This document shows, piece by piece, positions 20,545 through 30,536 of a stretch of 64,000 nt of DNA. The DNA comes from Paragorgia papillata (taxonomy: Eukaryota; Cnidaria; Anthozoa; Scleralcyonacea; Coralliidae). The notes beneath the pieces are model-generated. The model made no database searches. It saw only the letters and a program-made list of their open reading frames with translations, and had not been told where the DNA came from. The stretch lies in contig JAWNZC010000354.1 in NCBI GenBank assembly GCA_035771165.1, forward strand, positions 1,413,001 through 1,477,000, given 5' to 3'. Both the position numbers and the translations under genes were made by a program. Position 1 is the first letter of the stretch; every line of letters begins with the position of its first letter.

Positions 20545-21490
20545 TTGTATTAATTGCGAGACCTTGGCGAAATACGTTATGACGTTACGTCACGTTGTGC
20601 GGAGACGTTAGTTACGTTCTTTATTACTTTACGTTAATTGTGAGACCTTATGATGCATTCTGCATAGACCTTGCATATGTTTCTGAAACCTTAAAGTGTA
20701 TATGAAATGAAAATTAAGTTTGTCTAATTTGAAAGAACTCTTGATATTGTAAAGTAACATCTTCTACAGTTTTTCCATATCTTACTTCGTTCTTGAGATA
20801 TTACTATTTGTTTGCTATGTAAATGATCACACTGCATACGTCACATTGTATAATGAGTTGTTGGAAAATTAGGAATATCGTTGAAGTTATCGAACAAAGT
20901 CACACGAAACTGGGCATGTAGGTGTATTTGTCTCATGACTTTAAACAAACACAGGTTCAAGTGATTTATCAGATTAATATCAATGATATGCACGATTTCT
21001 CAGTAACTCATTATACAATGTGACGTATGCAGTGTGATATCATTGACATCAAACAAATAGTAATATCTCAAGAACGAAGTAAGATATGGAAAAGCTGTAG
21101 AAGTTGTTACTTTACCATTTCAGGAGTTCTTCCAAATTAGACAAACTTAATTTTCATTTCATAGTACACTTTAAGTTACATTCTGAGACCTTACAATACA
21201 TTCTGAAACTTTACGTTACATTGTGAAACTTTACGTTACATGATTGTGAGACCTTTACGTTACATTGTGAGACTTTTACGTTACATTGTGAGACCTTTAC
21301 GTTACATTAATTGTGAGACTTTTACGTTACATTGTGAGACCTTTACGTTACATTGTGAGACCTTTTATACGTTACATTGTGAGTCCTTTTACACGTTACA
21401 TTGTAAGACCTTTACGTTACATTGTGAGACCTTTACGTTACATTGTGAGACTTTTACGTTACATTGTGAGACCTTACGTTACGTTCTGAA
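20545..21490 (+). repeat. ~20-bp minisatellite (ACGTTACATTGTGAGACCTT), interrupted
   Basis: The clean part, 21175-21490, has about 15 units of TTACGTTACATTGTGAGACC with length variants. Degenerate units ('TTACGTTAATTGTGAGACC', 'CATTCTGCATAGACC') lie before the fold-back element at 20691-21174, which therefore inserted into the array. The long + frame through 21240-21632 is created by the repeat. Confidence 0.75.
20691..21174. mobile_element. 484-bp TTAA-flanked fold-back element, copy 3
   Basis: The left arm TTAAAGTGTATATGAAATGA, 'AAATTAAGTTTGTCTAATTT', 'CATATCTTACTTCGTTCTTG' is mirrored by the right arm ending 'CATTTCATAGTACACTTTAA'. Inside the arms, CACATTGTATAATGAGTTGT pairs with its complement. 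TTAA occurs at both ends, and the array on each side reads as if it joined at a TTAA/TTAC site. Sister copies lie at 5491 and 17683. Confidence 0.75.
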
Positions 21491-21821
21491 ACATCGTTGT
21501 TTTCCTAACAGATTCTGCGCGCAGGCGCGGTGTCATGCATATTGTGCTTCCGCCTCTCCGATCGAGATGATCGAGACATGTTCGGCAGACATCGGTCTCT
21601 TGTCTAGCGACGGTTTCCGACGGTACTTTTAAAATGGCGGAACAAGAACACGTAGCATAGGAAACATGGAAACTTAAACCCAAAACTGATAAATCTAATT
21701 TGGTTTTGTATGCCAGGTTGCTTCAGATAGCAACAATAAACTATTATACAAGGTTAAACTGTCAATCCAAATTGTAATCGTGACGATATTTCGAGTTAAA
21801 TCCTGTAATGTCCGTGCACGA

Positions 21822-22204
21822 TTTAGATAAAGGATAAAGGATAAAGGACTGGGGGCTAATCATCCTTACTTGCAGCCAGTGGCTGAATTGCGAAGGACGC
21901 AGATCAACGTGACTGTGTCGAGGCATATCAAAGGCGCTCCAAGCAGCCGCCAACGACACAGTTCAGACCACGGATCACAGCTAAGATGTTAGGTGTTGAT
22001 TTTATGGAGGGAGGAAAACCGGAGAACCCGGCGAAAAACCCTCGAAGCACAGGAGAGATCAACTACAACTCTACTCACATGAGTCCAAGCCCGAGAACGG
22101 GGTCATTCCCAAGCGGTCACCCATCCAAGTACTAACCCCGTCTAACCGGGCTTAACTTTTTGGTGAGAGGCAGCGCGCTAACAGCACACGCCACCCGTGC
22201 TCAC
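21822..22204 (-). mobile_element. Composite tRNA/5S SINE, near full length
   Basis: On the minus strand, in order: GGTGAGCACGGGTGGCGTGT (tRNA A-box-like region with 'TTAGCGCGCTGCCTCTCACC'), AAGTTAAGCCCGGTTAGACG, GTTAGTACTTGGATGGGTGA, 'CCGCTTGGGAATGACCCCG', then the central domain and 'CCACTGGCTGCAAGTAAGGATG', ending in (CCTTTAT)n. The middle block matches the 5S rRNA box A/intermediate element/box C. Non-coding, and transcribed by Pol III if active. Confidence 0.8.
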
Positions 22205-22209
22205 CCCTG

Positions 22210-23110
22210 ATTTGGCAGGCAGAAAGGCATCAGTCTCGAATTCGCCCTATTTCGCCGTGTAAACATGGCGGACCTTCCGAATTCGTCCGGGGCCGTGTAA
22301 ACGCGGGGTCTTAGTAACTGAAACTGGAAACACGTCATTCTCTTCACAACCACACTGTGTTTAGTCTCCATGTGGTTAAAATATCAATGTTTTCTTCATT
22401 ATTGAATGTGAAGGAACACATTAAACTAAATTATACCCTAGTCACGAATTCAAACCTTTTAATTAGCGCCAAAATTGTTTCATCAATTTGGTCTGGTCTT
22501 AACTAGAAAATTAGTTTTAAAATGTATGTTTTTATTTAATAAACAAATAACGTTGCAAATTCTTCGTATATGATTTGTATTCACCCGTTATTAAACTTGT
22601 TAGTTGATTCCTGAGTATAAATCGTACACAGAAATTTACAGTAATTTCTACGACGTGTTAAGATCATATCGATTGCATCTTACGTAAAAAATTTCGGCCC
22701 AGACGTGGCGAATCTGAATTTATATTCCTTAATTATTTATTGCTGGAAATTGCAGTCAAAATGTAATTATTGTACGAACACTTAATCTTAATTAAATCTA
22801 TAAGTTTAATACTTAGATCAAACGTCGTAATGATAAACGTGTTTCGCGGCATATGCAAAAAAACATTTTCATAAAATAAAGTATTTTTTTCCTTGGCTTA
22901 ATCACTTCCATTTAGAATCGCGGCGCCAGCCAGATATGTATTAGGTTTATTGATCAAGAGGCTTTAAATAGGTCTTAATAATTAAAGATTTTTCTTATTA
23001 TTGTTGTCGGAGTAGAGAACAAACAGCTACTGGCCAGACGGTTTTTATATATTCATTGCTTACAAACATTATCAAACATTATTCGTGGGCTGAGGCGTGC
23101 CGGACACTAT
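22210..23110. other. Unique A/T-rich sequence
   Basis: No gene, tRNA or TIR element seen. 22240-22315 contains 'GTGTAAACATGGCGGACC', resembling ends of GTTTAC-type MITEs but without a partner. Confidence 0.35.
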
Positions 23111-23119
23111 CTTTTGTTT

Positions 23120-23930
23120 TGTCGAGTAAAAGTACGTATACAAACACTTTGTTTTTTTTCAAACGTTCTTTGTCGACTAAATGTACGTATATATGTACAT
23201 ATATTTTGCTTTATTGACTAAATATACGTATAGATGTACATATATTTTGCTTTGTGGGCTAAATGTACGTATAGATGTACATATATTTTGCTTTGTGGGC
23301 TAAATGTACGCATAGCTGTACATATATTTTGCTTTGTGAGCTAAATGTACGTATAGATGTACATATATTTTGCTTTATTAACTAAATGTACGTATAAATG
23401 TACATTATATAGATGCATTATATATGTACATTATATATATCATTATATAGATGCGAGTGTTTTACTAGAGAATATGCAGTGTCGTATTTTCCATATCCTC
23501 ACTAGTGAAGATATCGATGACGTCATTTAAAATTTTACCGCTTTTTGCATTGAATCTATATAATAAAAAGAACATTACACGGTGGCTTGAAGATATGAAT
23601 TTTATCTTCTCGTGGCAAAAACAATATTTTATTCATTCGCTACGCTCATTCGTAAAATATTGTTTTCCCCCACTCGAAGATAAAATTCATATCTTCGCGC
23701 CGCCGTGTAATATCCTCTATATATTTTGCTTTATTTCCTAAATGTACGTATAGAGGTACATATTTTGCTTTATTTCCTAAATGTACGTATAAATGTACAT
23801 ATATTTTGCTTTGTGAGCTAAATGTACGTATAGATGTACATATATTTTGCTTTATTAACTAAATGTACGAATAGAGGTACATATATTTTCTGCTTTGTCC
23901 ACTAAAAGTACGTATAGATGTGCATATATA
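23120..23930 (+). repeat. 41-bp satellite (ACGTATAGATGTACATATATTTTGC...), interrupted
   Basis: The phase word ACGTATAG recurs at 23226, 23267 and so on with a 41-bp period. Units read 'TTTTGCTTTGTGGGCTAAATGT' after the phase word. There are about 7 units in 23120-23415 and about 5 in 23722-23930; the gap holds a palindromic MITE and its flanks. Units beside the gap are shuffled 'ATTATATAGATGCATTATATATGTAC'-type repeats. Confidence 0.8.
23555..23721. mobile_element. ~167-bp palindromic MITE, copy 2 of the 14161 type
   Basis: The left arm CACGGTGGCTTGAAGATATG, 'AATTTTATCTTCTCG', is mirrored by the right 'CGAAGATAAAATTCATATCTTC' and 'CGCCGCCGTGTAATATCC'. The centre is 'TTCATTCGCTACGCTCATTCG'. 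It has the same TATATAATAA/CTCTATATA outer edges as 14161-14320. The preceding 23460-23554 ('CACTAGTGAAGATATCGATG', 'ACGTCATTTAAAATTTTACCGC') may belong to a larger parent element. Confidence 0.65.
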
Positions 23931-24802
23931 TAAACGTATTAAGAGACCGGTTTATAAAATATCTTCAACCCCAAGACGGAGGGTATTCTGAGGGGGGTTG
24001 AAATTTTTGCTTTCTCATTTGATGGGGCGCGAAATTTTAACACGATATTTAGGGGGTATGAAATGTTAATAAAATATACTTTTACTGTTTTAAAACTTTA
24101 ACTGTAAATCTAAAATTGTTTGTTACAGCTATCACAATTCATCTCTGTTCATCCTCTTCAGCTTAAAATGCATGTATATTTCCATTCTTCAAAGAAAATG
24201 TTTCTTGTGATTTTTTTCTCTTTTTTTTACAGTATTACAGTTGTAAAATTTCAGTTTTTCTACAGATAAGCTTTTGTTAGAAGAAATGTTATAACTTAGA
24301 GAATTCTGAGCTGTAGCCCCGCAACCTTCCAAACACTAGTCACGGTATACTTTTCATATATGATTTCAAGATATTTCTCTTAAATTTTTGTCATGGATTA
24401 TTAATAAGTCTGAAAATGTCTGTACTTTTTTATTCGAAAACATTTGCAATGTTTTGACTACCGAGCTAGTTAAAGGTAACAACATCTGAAATCTAGTCGG
24501 TTATCGAGTTAAGATATCTGTGATATAACGACTAATTTAAGTCTAGCATTCGCGCTTTTCGTGTGTGTTTTTTCCTGATCTATAATGTAGGGATATGTAT
24601 ATAGATTGCACAAAATACTAGTATAGATTATACTCGTTTGTGATTTACTTGGGGGGTAAAATTTCATAAGAAAATTATGTATTTTCGGATGTAATTTATT
24701 TTGGCTTTGTTTTTCGAAATTACATGATGAATTATATAATGACTTGTTTTATTACTCCATGTGGATTCAAATTTTATATAATTTCCTATTTTAATTAGAC
24801 GT

Positions 24803-24902
24803 GTAACTCATTCCTGTCCGAGGGCTTCTCCAGAGGTGAATAAAATCGTCTGGCGTTATCCAGAATAAAATACTAAAGACCAATTCGAACAGGAAAGAGT
24901 TA
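24803..24902. mobile_element. 100-bp TAACTC MITE
   Basis: The ends TAACTCATTCCTGTCCGA and 'TTCGAACAGGAAAGAGTTA' form TIRs; the internal core is 'ATCGTCTGGCGTTATCCAGA'. Same family as 58693-58793 (degenerate), 60044-60145 and 60159-60256, and more degenerate at 36303-36416. Confidence 0.75.
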
Positions 24903-24929
24903 AACCTGTCAATTTATACCCGCGCATGC

Positions 24930-25225
24930 TACCCTGCGAGCAGAGCCTTCTTTTCCTTATTTCTTCGCTGAGAGAGAGGAAGAAAAGTAGGCTCTGCTGT
25001 ATTCGTGTTTGGCTTCGTCCAAGATTTAAGACGAAGTAACCCGTTTAAGACCCGTTTAATTTGTTCTTGTTTTGTTTTCTGCTCTGATTGGGACTGGGTT
25101 CGAGATTGTAACCAAGCAACTGACATGCATGCGCAATGGAAACCAGTCACGAATACAGCAGAGCCTACTTTTCTTCCTCTCTATCAGCGAAGAAATAAGG
25201 AAAAGAAGGCTCTGCTCGCAGGGTA
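24930..25225. mobile_element. ~296-bp palindromic element
   Basis: The left arm (24930-25010) TACCCTGCGAGCAGAGCCTT, 'CTTTTCCTTATTTCTTCGCTG', 'GTAGGCTCTGCTGTATTCGTG' is almost perfectly complementary to the right arm (25147-25225). The ~135-bp loop is unrelated. Open frames on both strands are created by the arms and encode nothing recognisable. Confidence 0.75.
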
Positions 25226-25280
25226 CACGCATGCATGTCTTGGTCATAAAGTACTTAGATATACATACATATTGTCCCAC

Positions 25281-25514
25281 ATACAGCTAAATCAATTAAG
25301 GTTGTCCTGGCCAAAGCCAAAAGGTCAAAGCCAAGCGCGAAAATGCTCGTTAATAATCCCCAGAGAGGCAAGTTTGGTTTATTTGTATGATTTTGGCCTA
25401 TAAATATAGTAAATGTGTGCTTCGCTATTTAAATAGTAATTTCCATCGTACTTTTCGCGCTTGGCTTTGACCTTTTGGCTTTGGCCAGGACAACCTTAAT
25501 TGATTTAGCTGTAT
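25281..25514. mobile_element. 234-bp palindromic element with ~62-bp arms
   Basis: The left ATACAGCTAAATCAATTAAG, 'GTTGTCCTGGCCAAAGCC', 'AAAAGGTCAAAGCCAAGCGCG' is exactly mirrored at 25455-25514. A non-coding loop of about 110 bp. Confidence 0.75.
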
Positions 25515-25777
25515 AGCCTATATACACTGCCTCGTATAATCATATTTTCCTGTATATAGCTTTTGCCGCTTTTTCTCTTTTGTTTTTACCTGAATTATGT
25601 ACACAATATGAAATATACACCCGTTTGTGATTTACTTGGGAGGGAAAGTTTTATAAAAAGAATAAGTATTTTTGGATGTAGTTTATTTCGACTTTGTTTT
25701 TCAAAATCCCATGAATTAAATAATAATTGTTTTTATTACTACATGTGTGCAAAATGTTTGATTTCCTATTTTAGTTT

Positions 25778-26076
25778 TCCTCAGGGACTTTACATATTTA
25801 TACGAATTGGAACATTCTGAGAAGATTTGTAATATATCTTCTCAGGCGAAAATTTCATCTTCGGCATGGATTTTTTCGCCGTTAAAGTTGACGGAAGTGA
25901 CGTCAAAAGAGGAATCTGTAAAGTGGTTTTCATATAGACAAATTCCTCTTTCGACGTCACTTCCGTCAACTTTAACGGCAAAAAAATCCATGAAGATGAA
26001 ATTTTCGCCTGAGAAGATATATTACAAATCTTCTCAGAATGTTCCAATTCGTATAAATATGTAAAGTCCCTGAGGA
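25778..26076. mobile_element. 299-bp near-perfect palindrome, ~137-bp arms
   Basis: The left arm TCCTCAGGGACTTTACATAT...'CGAATTGGAACATTCTGAG'...'AAGTTGACGGAAGTGACGTC' reaches 'AGAGGAAT' (25914); the right arm starts about 25941 and ends 'AAAGTCCCTGAGGA'. Only a few mismatches and a 3-bp indel separate the arms. The two 85-residue frames on opposite strands are near-identical because of the palindrome. Confidence 0.85.
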
Positions 26077-26670
26077 TGACATAGGCACTTTAAGCCTGTC
26101 AATTTATATCCACCCATGTATACTGCCCCATAAAATCCATATTTTCTGGTATATATATAGCTTGCGCGCTTTTTGTGTCCCCTGATGTTTGTACAAGATG
26201 AAATACTCGTTTGTATGCAAAAGAAAAGTGTTGTCATAAGAAATATTTATTATTTGATATAATTTATTTCGGCCTTTCTTTTTTTACACGATACATAAAA
26301 AAATGACTAGTATTTTATTACTGTCGATTTCAGATTTCCTATAACTGGAATTTCCTAGAATTTATTTTATGCATGTTTAATATATTCTTGCATGCTATTC
26401 ATATTGTGCAGCTGAATCAACATTATATGCCATGTTTAATAATATGATTGTAATTTTGAACCGTTTTTGATGCCTGAGATAAATAACCTATATATGCATG
26501 TTGTCCTTGCGTTTATTGATTTATCTTATTTTTTAATATTACAGCTTGAGAGGAAGACGAACACTAAAGCTTAAAGTCTAGTACACTCAAACAGAACGCT
26601 TGGATTGGTTCCAGTTAAAGCAAGTATTCAGGTAAGACCTGTGTTATACTTTTATTGTTTTCTTCTAACG

Positions 26671-26978
26671 GAGTGGCGTGTGCTGTTAGTCCGCTGCAGT
26701 TCAAAGTTAGTACTTGGATGGGTGACCGCTTTGGAATGACCCCGTTGTTGAGCTTGGGACTCATGTGAGTAGAGTTGTACTTGATGTCTCCTGTGCTTCG
26801 AGGGTTTTTCGCCGGGTTTCCCAATTCTCCTTCCTCCGGAAAATCAACACCTACATCCTTGCTGTGATCCGTGGTCTGACATGTGTCGTATGGCGGCTGC
26901 CCGGAGCGCCTTTGATATGGCTTGCACTCGGCCACTTTGATCTGCGTCCTTCGCAATTCATCCACTGGCTGCAAGTAT
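26671..26978 (+). mobile_element. Composite SINE copy with internal deletion
   Basis: It begins AGTGGCGTGTGCTGTTAGTC, then jumps to 'AGTTAGTACTTGGATGGGTG' with about 35 bp of the 5S box A region missing, and continues through the central domain to 'CACTGGCTGCAAGTATAG'. The 167-residue minus frame across it is not a gene. Confidence 0.75.
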
Positions 26979-27495
26979 AGTAGGGGAGGCGAGAGATTCA
27001 GAACGCCTAGCTGGCAAAAGCTAGAGAGGACGTGACAAAATATTCCAATATATTTAGAAAATCTTCCCGCTAGTTGAAAACATTGAATCTGTGCAAGCGA
27101 ACTGTGGAAAGCAGGCAAAGAGTTTTATTCTTACCGAGTCTTTCGTGCTTCCAACTCACCGGGAACTCTTCTGAATGTAACGAAAAAATTATTAACCGTG
27201 CTCCCGCCAAAATGTAGCATTTGCATGCAGGGGCGTTTGATCGCCGCATCTTCTCACGGACGCCCTGTGAACGAGGTTGTGCATGGAAAGACATTTTGTG
27301 TTGATATATGTATATATTACTGACATATATGCCGCCTAGAGATTGTCCACTATAAAGTCAGTTTACAACAAATAAATTCCAACGCAGCCAGGTGAAGAAT
27401 CAGACATAGTTTAACGCTAATCTGGCTTAAAAGTTTTTGTTCACTGTTCATGACCCAACGTTTTACAATTTCAACTGCGTTGCTTCGGCTCAAAA

Positions 27496-27910
27496 CAGTG
27501 GCGCAGCCAAGGGTGGACTGGGTTCAAGCCCGGCCAATCAGCGTCCATGACGTCATTTGTTATTCTACTAATCTCCAACGCTAGTCCGTGGCCTGGCCAT
27601 GCGTTTTCCATGCGTGATTTGTGTACTCGTGACTAAAGAATCTATACCGCACGCTATTTTCACTAACATACGTGTATGCACAATAAATACATAATCAAAC
27701 TGACTAAAATGTTTGCCGCAATCCTCCAAAAAAATAATGTAAATATTTAATTTTCGTATTTTATAATCTTCAGAATTCTACAAATTCTCTCCCTAAAATG
27801 CAGGAAATGGCATTTCAAAACCCCTAAATTTAAAAAATTTTCCGGGGCATGGTACCCCCTTTTTTAGAAATGTCACTTCGTGCCCGCCCAATTGGTCAAC
27901 CCCGCCACTG
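27496..27910. mobile_element. 415-bp hAT-type MITE with intact 8-bp TSD
   Basis: The ends CAGTGGCGCAGCCAAGGG and '...CCCCGCCACTG' are TIRs. The flanks are GCTCAAAA on both sides (27488-27495, 27911-27918), an exact 8-bp TSD. CAG...CTG ends plus an 8-bp TSD mark the hAT superfamily. The interior is A/T-rich with no transposase. Confidence 0.8.
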
Positions 27911-28402
27911 GCTCAAAATGCAATTAATTCTACATCATATCTAAGGACTTTACTCCGGCTTTATCATGCACTTTTTAGCTTCTCTTGCTATGTTTTGTGC
28001 CTGTGCAGTCGTTTAGTAAATTTCGTAGTCTCGAATTATTTAGTATAATTCTCGTCAACATGTTGTTGAGTGGACATGCCACGTTTTAATTTTAATATAA
28101 CACCAAATCTTTCGGTCTTTTTTATGTCAATCTTTCGAAATTTTAATCAGGCTGTGGGCGTTTGCCACTCTGGATGAACATTGCCGCTCTGGATGAACAT
28201 TGCCGCAAATACTATTTATCCAATCTTCTCAGTTCACTAAATCAAATAAAAAAGCCGGTCTTCTGTATTTAACTCTGACGCCAGACTATGTTACTCGTCT
28301 TATAGACAGAATCTACCAACGCGGAAAAAAAATCAAGGCCAAGGGCAGGGTAATTTTCCCCCCAAAACACATACTCAAGCAAGTGTGGTAATGTTTCTAT
28401 TG

Positions 28403-28775
28403 GGGAGCACGGGTGGCGTGTGCTCTTAGCGCGCTGCCTCTCACCAAAAAGTTAAGCCCGGTTAGACGGGGTTAGTACTTGGATGGGTGACCGCTTGGGA
28501 ATGACCCCGTTGTCGGGCTTGGAACTCATGTGAGTAGAGTTGTAGTTGATCTCTCCTGTGCTTCGAGGGTTTTTCGCCGGGTTCTCCGGTTTTCCTCCCT
28601 CCATAAAATCAACACCTAACATCTTAGCTGTGATCCGTGGTCTGAACTGTGTCGTATGGCGGCTGCTTGGAGCGCCTTTGATATGCCTCGACACGGCCAC
28701 GTTGATCTGCGTCCTTCGCAATTCAGCCGCTGGCTGCAAGTAAGGATGATTAGCCAACCTGTCCTTTATCCTTTT
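28403..28775 (+). mobile_element. Composite tRNA/5S SINE, full length
   Basis: Head GGGAGCACGGGTGGCGTGTG with 'CTTAGCGCGCTGCCTCTCACC' (tRNA A-box-like); 28449-28502 carries AAGTTAAGCCCGGTTAGACG and GTTAGTACTTGGATGGGTGA, matching 5S rRNA box A, intermediate element and box C. The central domain 28550-28620 includes 'CGAGGGTTTTTCGCCGGG'. The 3' part 'CTGGCTGCAAGTAAGGATGA' ends in (CCTTTAAC)n. The head-to-tail match with 49314-49691 makes both near complete. Not a 5S gene, since the first ~45 nt of 5S are absent. Confidence 0.85.
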
Positions 28776-28846
28776 CAACCAGTCCTTTAACCGGTCCTTT
28801 AATATATGGACCAGGTTTTGTTTAGTGATATTTGACTTTCAACGTA

Positions 28847-29567
28847 ATGTCTCAATCAGTTCCAAGCGTGACCACCCCCCACCCCCCGGGCATTTGACAT
28901 TTTTGCGTTAGAGTATTGCAAATGCCCCACCATGGGGTCAGCATAACTGTACAAAATCCCCATGCAGAGAGGGGTCTTGAAATTGATGCAAATTCCCCAC
29001 CCATGAGAATTTAAAGAAGCAGATGTTTATATTGTCAGACAACTGAAGCGGCCGTGACCATCCTTATTATTAAACATAAACATATATTTATAAAATAAAG
29101 CCTTTTTAGCCCAAAGCCAGGAAGCCACAAACGGCACATCATTCTCCTCAAACTCATGTAAATCCGCCATGATTGATCGCAATCACATTTGCATGGGGTA
29201 TTTTATAATACGGTTAAAGAACGGTAGACATGCGACATTTTTGGCGCTTGTGAGTCCGTGGTATTTTTATGGCAAAAATAAATATATCGTAGTTTTATAT
29301 GAAAAAACTAGAGAAGTGGACGAGCATGTATTAGTATGAAATATGTGCTGTGCCTTTATAAAAAATAGAATTTTCGTAATTGAGTATAGACTTACAGTAC
29401 TTAGTTTGCCAGCTTACTTTTCAAGAAAATAACAGGCAAGTATATACTATTTAGGCACTTCAAAAAATTCCCCACCCCGGGGACGAGCTGCAGAGGCAAA
29501 TGCTCGACCCTAGGAATAGGTCAAATGCCCGGGGGGGCATGGGGACGCTTGGAATTGATTGAGACAT
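28847..29567. mobile_element. 721-bp TIR element, non-coding
   Basis: The left ATGTCTCAATCAGTTCCAAG, 'CGTGACCACCCC', is mirrored by the right 'GGGGACGCTTGGAATTGATT' plus 'GAGACAT'. Subterminal 'CCCCGGGCATTTGAC' pairs with 'GTCAAATGCCCGGGG'. The interior is unrelated A/T-rich sequence with no transposase-like frame. TSD not resolved. Confidence 0.7.
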
Positions 29568-29940
29568 AAAAACCGTAAATGATCAAAACATTTTCAGTCA
29601 CTGCAAACACTGTCGTATTTAAGGAGTTGTGGCGGGAAATTAATTTTTACGATATCTGAATGCCATTTTAGCTTGACTTGTTTAATTTGCTTATATATTT
29701 TTACCGGTGTGTAAAGACCGTTCATGAACCAATCAGATTGCAGGAAAATAGCGTTCAGATCGCTCACGCGACATGTATACAGAGCCATATAATATAATAT
29801 AATATAATTAAATAGTAGACATATTTTTTTGATAAAAAAATTTAGGACTACGCGAATTGAACGTACCAACTCTCTTCGACAGAAGGGAGTCTTTATGCGG
29901 GTCTTTCTATGAAAGTACCTTGAAAACAGACAGCAAATTA

Positions 29941-30112
29941 AAGCCTGGTTTCCATATAGCCGAAAGAGCCGGCGGCATGGCTGCGGCAAGGGGCGATTGT
30001 CCAATCATAGACAGTGTTGAATTAGCCAGCAATAAAAAGCTGTATGCGATTGGACCATTGACCCTTGGCGCAGACATGCCGCCGGCTCTTACGGTTATAT
30101 GGAACCCAGGCT
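29941..30112. mobile_element. 172-bp TIR MITE
   Basis: The left AAGCCTGGTTTCCATATAGC, 'CGAAAGAGCCGGCGGCATG', pairs with the right 'CATGCCGCCGGCTCTTACGG' and 'TTATATGGAACCCAGGCTT'. Inner segments 'GATTGTCCAATC' and 'GATTGGACCATTG' extend the pairing. The overlapping 131- and 136-residue frames on opposite strands result from the inverted repeat. Confidence 0.75.
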
Positions 30113-30536
30113 TAGAGTCTTGGTGTCCGAACCCGTTGTTCACTATTAGTGACCTTAAGCAGGCACAACGCGAACGTCACGACGACGACCCAAGTACAAT
30201 AGTATTTTTCAACCAAAACAAAGCGTTGAATAATTTGCAGTCCCCAGAGTAATCCCAACATCGTCCTCGTTGCACATACAACGTCAACTGAAGCGTTTTC
30301 ACGTTTTCAAGACGACGTTGTGGCAAGGAACAGCAAAAGCTGTTAGTTTACTTAGGCGTTAATCTATCGTACGTTATGTTGTCGAAGCTATGGCGAAGCT
30401 TTGGCTGCCTTTAAAAATCTTACAAAATACATAAAGCATACAATATACGATATCCTGATCCATGGGACAAAAACCTTTAGCCTACTCCACAGGCAACTCT
30501 ATGCAGTCTATGGCTAACATGACACTCCCCTTGCCC

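Larger units (their letters stand above)
24540..26360 (+). repeat. Unit present three times, invaded by palindromes
   Basis: A ~250-300-bp unit occurs at about 24550-24800, 24903-25777 (interrupted) and 26077-26350. Shared blocks: 'CCTGTCAATTTATA', 'CATATTTTCCTGTATATAGC', 'CGCTTTT', 'ACTCGTTTGTGATTTACTTG', 'TTTATTACT...TTTCCTATTTTA'. In unit 2 a ~600-bp insertion splits 'CGCATG' from 'TATACACTGCC'. A MITE or palindrome lies at or near the end of units 1 and 2. No coding frame is conserved among the three. Confidence 0.6.

Noticed and set aside
24929..25403. Overlapping 72-132-residue frames on both strands
   Set aside because: Near-identical peptides on opposite strands come from the palindromic arms of 24930-25225.
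26615..27118. 167-residue minus-strand frame
   Set aside because: It runs antisense through a 5S/tRNA SINE copy; similar frames appear at every SINE copy.
28449..28502. 5S rRNA gene
   Set aside because: Only the box A to box C region matches. The first ~45 nt of 5S are replaced by a tRNA-like head, and the match recurs in several dispersed SINE copies.
29594..30252. Frames of 131 and 136 residues on opposite strands
   Set aside because: They cross the 172-bp TIR MITE at 29941-30112 and have no recognisable domain.
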